Assembly (NCBI GenBank): GCA_907165065.1
Contig: OU015524.1
Coordinates: 123,788,760 to 123,852,759 of the forward strand
DNA: 64,000 bases
Reading direction: 5' to 3'
Origin: Caprimulgus europaeus
Taxonomy: Eukaryota; Chordata; Aves; Caprimulgiformes; Caprimulgidae
Below, one piece after another: positions 45,701 through 51,700 of this stretch (its first letter is position 1; every line of letters starts with the position of its first letter). The notes below the pieces were generated by a model. The model was not told where the DNA came from. It made no database searches and saw nothing but the letters and a program-made list of their open reading frames with translations. The position numbers were made by a program, and so were the translations under genes.

Positions 45701-48700
45701 CACTAAAAATCTGATTTTTGGGAAGATTTATGTCCTGTGCTCTTTCTTTTCCCAGGTGACCGAGGTCCAAAGGGTGAGAAGGGGGACCGAGGTGGTGGCA
45801 CAGGTAAGAGCTTGCTTGTGGTCATCTCCTTGGTGCTCCAGGCATGGTTTTGGTGGTGGTTTAGGAGTCTGCAGGAGAAATTCTTGCTGCAAAGAGGGGA
45901 GATTGAGTTCTGAGGAAGGAATTGTTTGGTGTGAGGGTGGTGAGACCCTGTCCCAGGTTGGCCAGAGAAGCTGTGGCTGCTCCTCCCTGGAAGTGTTCTG
46001 GGCCAGGTTGGATGAGGCTTTGAGCAACCTGGTCTAGTGGAAGGTGTCCCTGCTGCTGGCAGGGGGGTTGGGACTGGAAGAGCTTTAAGGTCCCTTCCCA
46101 CCCAGACCAGCCTGGGGCTCCATGAAAGCAGGCAGGAGATCAGTGGCCACTGCTGGGACAAAGCTCCATGCTTGGGTTTTCCTGCCTGGACAAGGAGAAG
46201 CTGGAGCAAGGGGGTGGTGGGATGGAGGTTGGCAGCGTGCAAGGATGGAGGATGCTCAAGGAAGGTGGGTGGGATGTTAAGGCAGAGCCAAGCAGGGGGA
46301 TGCACCTTGCTCTGCAGCCCCAGGAACCCTTGGCCATTGCTTTGGGGTTTCTTCTGGGGTCCAGACCAGCAGGTGCCCACCAACCCCCAGTGTTGGCCCT
46401 GGCTGGGCTGGCAAGGCAGGAGATGCCAGGGAAGGAGCCCAGGGCCGGATCCTGCCCACCCTGTGCTGTGCTGTGGCTCTGCTGTGCAGGGTCCTCATCC
46501 CAGAAAGCCCTGGAGATGGTGATGGTTTCCTCCAGGCTGTGGATATCCCTTACAAGCATGTCCCTCCTGCCTCTTTGGGGACATCTCCCTTTGGGGACGT
46601 CCCTCCTGCCTCTTTGGGGACATCTCCCTTTGGGGACGTCCCTCCTGCCTCTCTGGGGACATCCCTCCTGCCTCTCTGGGGACATCTCCCTTTGGGGACA
46701 TCCCTCCTGCCACCCCAGGGACATCACCCCTTGGGGAACATCCCTCCTGCCTCACTGGGGACATCTCCCTTTGGGGACATCCCTCCTGCCTCTTTGGGGA
46801 CATCTCCCCTTGGGGACATCCCTCCTGCCTCTTTGGGGACATCTCCCTTTGGGAACATCCCTCCTGCCTCTTTGGGGACATCTCCCCTTGGGGACATCCC
46901 TCCTGCCACCTCAGGTACATCTCCCCTTGGGGACATCCCTCCTGCCACCCCAGGGACATCCCTCCTGCCACCCTAAGGACATCTCCCCTTGGGGACAACC
47001 CTCCTGCCTGCTTGGGGACATTCCTCCTGCCTCTCTGGGGACATCCCTCCTGCCACCCTAAGGACATCCCTCCTTTGGGGACATCCCTCCTGCCTCTTTG
47101 GGGACATTCCTGCCAACCCAGGGACATTTCCCCTTGGGGATAACCCTCTTGCCTGCCTGGGGACATCCCTCCTGCCACCTTAAGGACATCCCTGTCTAGG
47201 AACATCCCTCCTGCCTCTCTGGGGACATCTCCCTTTGGGGACATCCCTCCTGACACCCCAGGGACATCTCCCCTTGGGGACAACCCTCCTCCCTCCCTGG
47301 GAACATCCCTCCTGCCTCTTTGGAGACATCTCCCTTTGGGGACATCCCTCCTGCCACCTCAGGGACATCTCCCTTTGGGGACATCCCTCCTGCCACCCCA
47401 GGGACATCTCCCTTTGGGGACATCCCTCCTGGCACCCCAGGGACATCCCTCCTGCCTTCTTGGTGACATCCTTCCTGCCTCTCTGAGGACTCCCTACTTG
47501 GGGACATTCCTCCTGCCTCTCTAGGGACATCCCTCCCTGAGAACATCCCTCCAGCCTCTTTGGGGACATTCCTTCTGCCTCAGACACCCACGCAGGTGGC
47601 TCCAAGTCCATGTCACCAGCCACCCAAACAGTGTCAAGGAGGAGTGAGGATGAGGTGGGGTTGAGGTGTCTCAGCCCAGCTGCAAAGGGTGAAGCCCTGG
47701 TTTCCTGGGCCACCAGGAGATCTTTCTCCTCTGTAGCTTTTCCTTTCTGGTTTGGTCGGTTCTGGGGTTGGCCAGGGAGGAGGTCGAGGGCTTTGGAGGT
47801 GGCTCCTGCAGCCAAACCCAACTCACACGGAGAGGATGAGAAGGAAATGATGGGCTGGGGGGTTGTTGGGTGTGAGGAGCAGCTGAGGGAACTGGGGGTG
47901 TTGAGCCTGGAGAAAAGGAGGCTGAGGGGAGACCTTGTGGCTCTGTCCAAGTCCCTGAGAGGAGGAACCATCAAGTCCAAGCTCTGTGGCTTCATTAGCA
48001 GCCCTCACCCCGGTGATTGATGGGAACATCCCAATGGTGCTTGGAGCCATGGCCTTGGTTGCACATCTCCTCCCCTCCTCAGGGAGGTGGTCATTGTCCT
48101 CCAGCACACACAGGCTCTGGTGAGCATCCAGCAAAGAGCTGGGGTGAGGATGGACTCACAGAGGGAGGAACGAGGACGTTGGGATGAGCAACTGGTTTGG
48201 GTTGGAGATATGGAGCTGGTCCTGGACAGGATGGGTGGGCAACCAGCTGATGTGGATATAGGGAACCGGTCCTGGACTCAGTCAAGGACCTCCCAGGTGC
48301 TGCAGTGCTGGTGGCTGAGGTCACCAAACATCTGGAGCTGGGAAGGTGACACCATGTGCTTTGCCACCTCAGCCTGAGTGGTGGAGGAGAAGTGCTGGAC
48401 CCTGGGTTTCCCCAGCCAGGACCTTGGGTTTTCCTGGCTGCATCCCACCCTCTGCTTCCTGGCCTGGAGCAAGGAGGTTGAGCTGGCTCTCTAGCTGGTG
48501 ACACAGGTGTTGGACCCAACACAAGCTTGACTTGGCAGGAGCAACTCCTCTGGCAGCTCCAGGCAGCATCTGCAGCTCCAGGACACGTGTTGGACTCACA
48601 AGAGTCACCTCATCCAGTCCTGGGATGACACCACCCCTGGGCTGAGCCAAGGCAGCTGCCTCAGCAAAGCTGCTCCATGGCTGGGAGGAGAATATCCCAC

Positions 48701-51700
48701 CCTAGATAGCAAGGATGGGTTGAAGAAGACAGCCAGCAACATCCCAAATGAGCCCTTCAGCTGAGGTTTGATGCCACCCTTCCAGGTCCATGGACAATAT
48801 CAGTGAGGTGGTTCAAGAACAACATGAGATGTTTCCTGGCTCTTCTGTGAACATGATGTTCTGCCCAGATCCAAGAAAACATGCTCAAGGCTTCCAAACT
48901 TCTTCTTGAGCTTGACCTCGAGCAGGTCCTGGAAGTGGGAGATCAGCCAGTGTCGAGGCCAAGCAAGGACTGTGTTTCCTGGAGGTCACTGGAAGAGTTG
49001 GCCCAGTTCCTCCTGGGAGCAAGCCAGGGAAAACCCAGAAACATGAAAAAAAACCCAAACCCAACAACTTTTGTGGAGGTCCTGGCCAACCAGCAAGTGC
49101 CAAAACCCGTTGCATCTCCTCACAGCAGGTCCCAAACGCTGCTCTGGGCTCTGAGGAGAATAACTGTGGTTGGAAAAGACCTTTAAGATCATCAAGTCCA
49201 ACCAAAAAATAAAGTCCTGTTAACTCTTCACCTCCCAGCCCCAAGAATCTAGGGTAGGTCATAGCTCGTGGTCACCAGCTTGGTTGTCCAAGGTGCTTAA
49301 AGAGCCCTCAGCTGAGCACAGATGCCCATGACATCCCACCACTGTGGAGTTAAAGCAGATGTTGGACCAATGTCAGGTTTTACCCAGTTCTCTGCAACTC
49401 CCTCTGCAATGGTCACCTCTTGGCATGGAGAACTTTCAGACTCATCACTTGAGAAGGTGCCATGGTCCATGGATGGGCAAAACCACAGCAGGTGAGAAGG
49501 TTTTGTTCCCTGGTACATGGCTGGGACTTTGGTGGTGGCTCTGGTTGCAGTGGGTTTGGTGGGATGGAACCAAACTGCAGCCCCCAACCCCTTCTCCACT
49601 GAGGACCAGCCATGAGCATAGAGGATGAGCTGGAGAGTTGATGGTCATCAAGGAGAATTCACTGAGCAATGCAAACCCCATTGCCCTCCACACTGGAGAA
49701 GAACTGAGGTGGTTGAGGATTTTTGGTGGGAACGTTGAGTTTTGAGGGTGGGGGGGGGAAATAACCCCAACCCCTGGCTTTGAGCAGTGTCTTCAGATAA
49801 AGATCTCTGAGCAGCTGAGAGATGACCTTGTTTGGAGGATCCCAGCTCCACCCTTGTCTGCTGTCCCACCCCACAGTGAGTCATGGAGGAAGTCCAACTG
49901 CCTGAGTGATTTTCTCCATCCCACCCCTTTCTCACCCCAAATACCAGGATCTGTGCCATGTTCTGGGCTGGGAGTTGAGGAAGAACCATTGTGGTTTGGT
50001 TTTGGTGCTGAGCTCCTCAGATAAACCACCACCACCACCTTGTGCTTCTCCCTGGTTGAAAGGAGGGTGCAGAGAGGTGGGGGTGGGTCTGGTCAAGCAA
50101 GGAGCAAGGGACAGGACAAGAGGAAATGGGCTCCAGTTGTGGCCAGGGCAGTTGAGATGGGATGTGAGGAAGAATTTCTTTGCTGAAAGGGTTCTGAGGC
50201 ATTGGAAGGGGTTGCCCAGGGCAGGGGTGGAGTCCCCATCCCTGGAGGTCTTCAAAACACATGTAGATGTAGCACTCAGAGACATGGTTTATTGGGCATG
50301 GTGGTGATGGGTTGATGGTTGGACTGGATGATCTTTGAGATCTTTTCCAACCTTAATGATCCTGTGATTGAGTGCCTTGGCCAGGTGTCCTGTTTCCAGG
50401 CTGGAAGAACCTCCCAATCACCTGAGATTCCCTTTCTACCCCCTTCTGGAAACTATTTGGTGGCATCTTCCTTCTCCATATGGTTGTTGGGATCTGTCTT
50501 CTCATCACAAGCCCAAACTGTCTCCATCTGATTTCACCTTGATGGCTTCAGGGCTGGTCCTTGCTTGGTCCTGCCCTCCCTGCAGGGCTTTTAAGCTGCA
50601 AACAGGTTTCCCATCTTGATGTGACCATTGCAAGGCTCATCCTTCTCCAACAAAACCCTGGGCTTGATGGAACCTCCTCCAGCACCATATCCAGTGATGG
50701 TGGGATGTCCTCAGCTCTCCTGCAGGTGCATCACCCAGGGCTTTCTGCAGCCACAGGCACTGCAGGGAGGTGATGGGAGGTGGGCAAGGGGCAACACTTG
50801 GAGAAGCCACCTCTGATGTCCTGTCTCCATTTGATTTCACCTTGATGGCTTCAGGGCTGGTCCTTGCTTGGTCCTTGCTTGGTCCTCCCCTCCCTGCAGG
50901 GCTTTTAAGCTGCAAACAGGTTTCCCATCTTGATGTGACCATTGCAAGGCTCATCCTTCTCCAACAAAACCCTGGGCTTGATGGAACCTCCTCCAGCACC
51001 ATATCCAATGGTGGTGGGATGTCCTCAGCTCACCTGGAGGGGCATCACCCAGGGCTTTCTGCAGCCACAGGCACTGATGGGAGGTGGGCAAGGGGCAACA
51101 CTTGGAGATGCCACCTCTGACCTCCCTCTCTCCTCCCACCAGCAGCTGCTGAGGAGGGGATGATCCGGCTGGTGAACGGCTCTGGCTCCCACGAGGGAAG
51201 GGTGGAGGTGTTCTACGACCGGCGCTGGGGCACGGTGTGTGACGATGGCTGGGACAAGAAGGACGGGGACGTGGTGTGCCGGGCGCTGGGCTTCCCAGGC
51301 GCCGAGGAGGTGTACCGCATGGCCCGCTTCGGCCAAGGTAAGGGGTCCCCACCTCACCTGGCATCGCCCCCCGGGGTCAACCCACAAAGACATCCCCCCA
51401 AAATGGGTTTCAAGGCCAGGTTGGGTGAGGTTCTGAGCAACCTGGGCTGGTGGAAGGTGTCCCTGGTGATGGTAGGGGGGTGGGAACTGGAGGAGCTTGA
51501 AGGTCCCTCCCAACCCAACCATGAGGGTGGTGAGACCTTGTCCCAGGTTGGCCAGAGAAGCTGTGGCTGCTCCTCCCTGGAAGTGTTCTGGGCCAGGTTG
51601 GATGAGGCTTTGAGCAACCTGGTCTAGTGGAAGGTGTCCCTGCTGCTGGCAGGGGGGTTGGGACTGGTTGGGTCCCTTCCCACCCAAACCATTCCATGAT

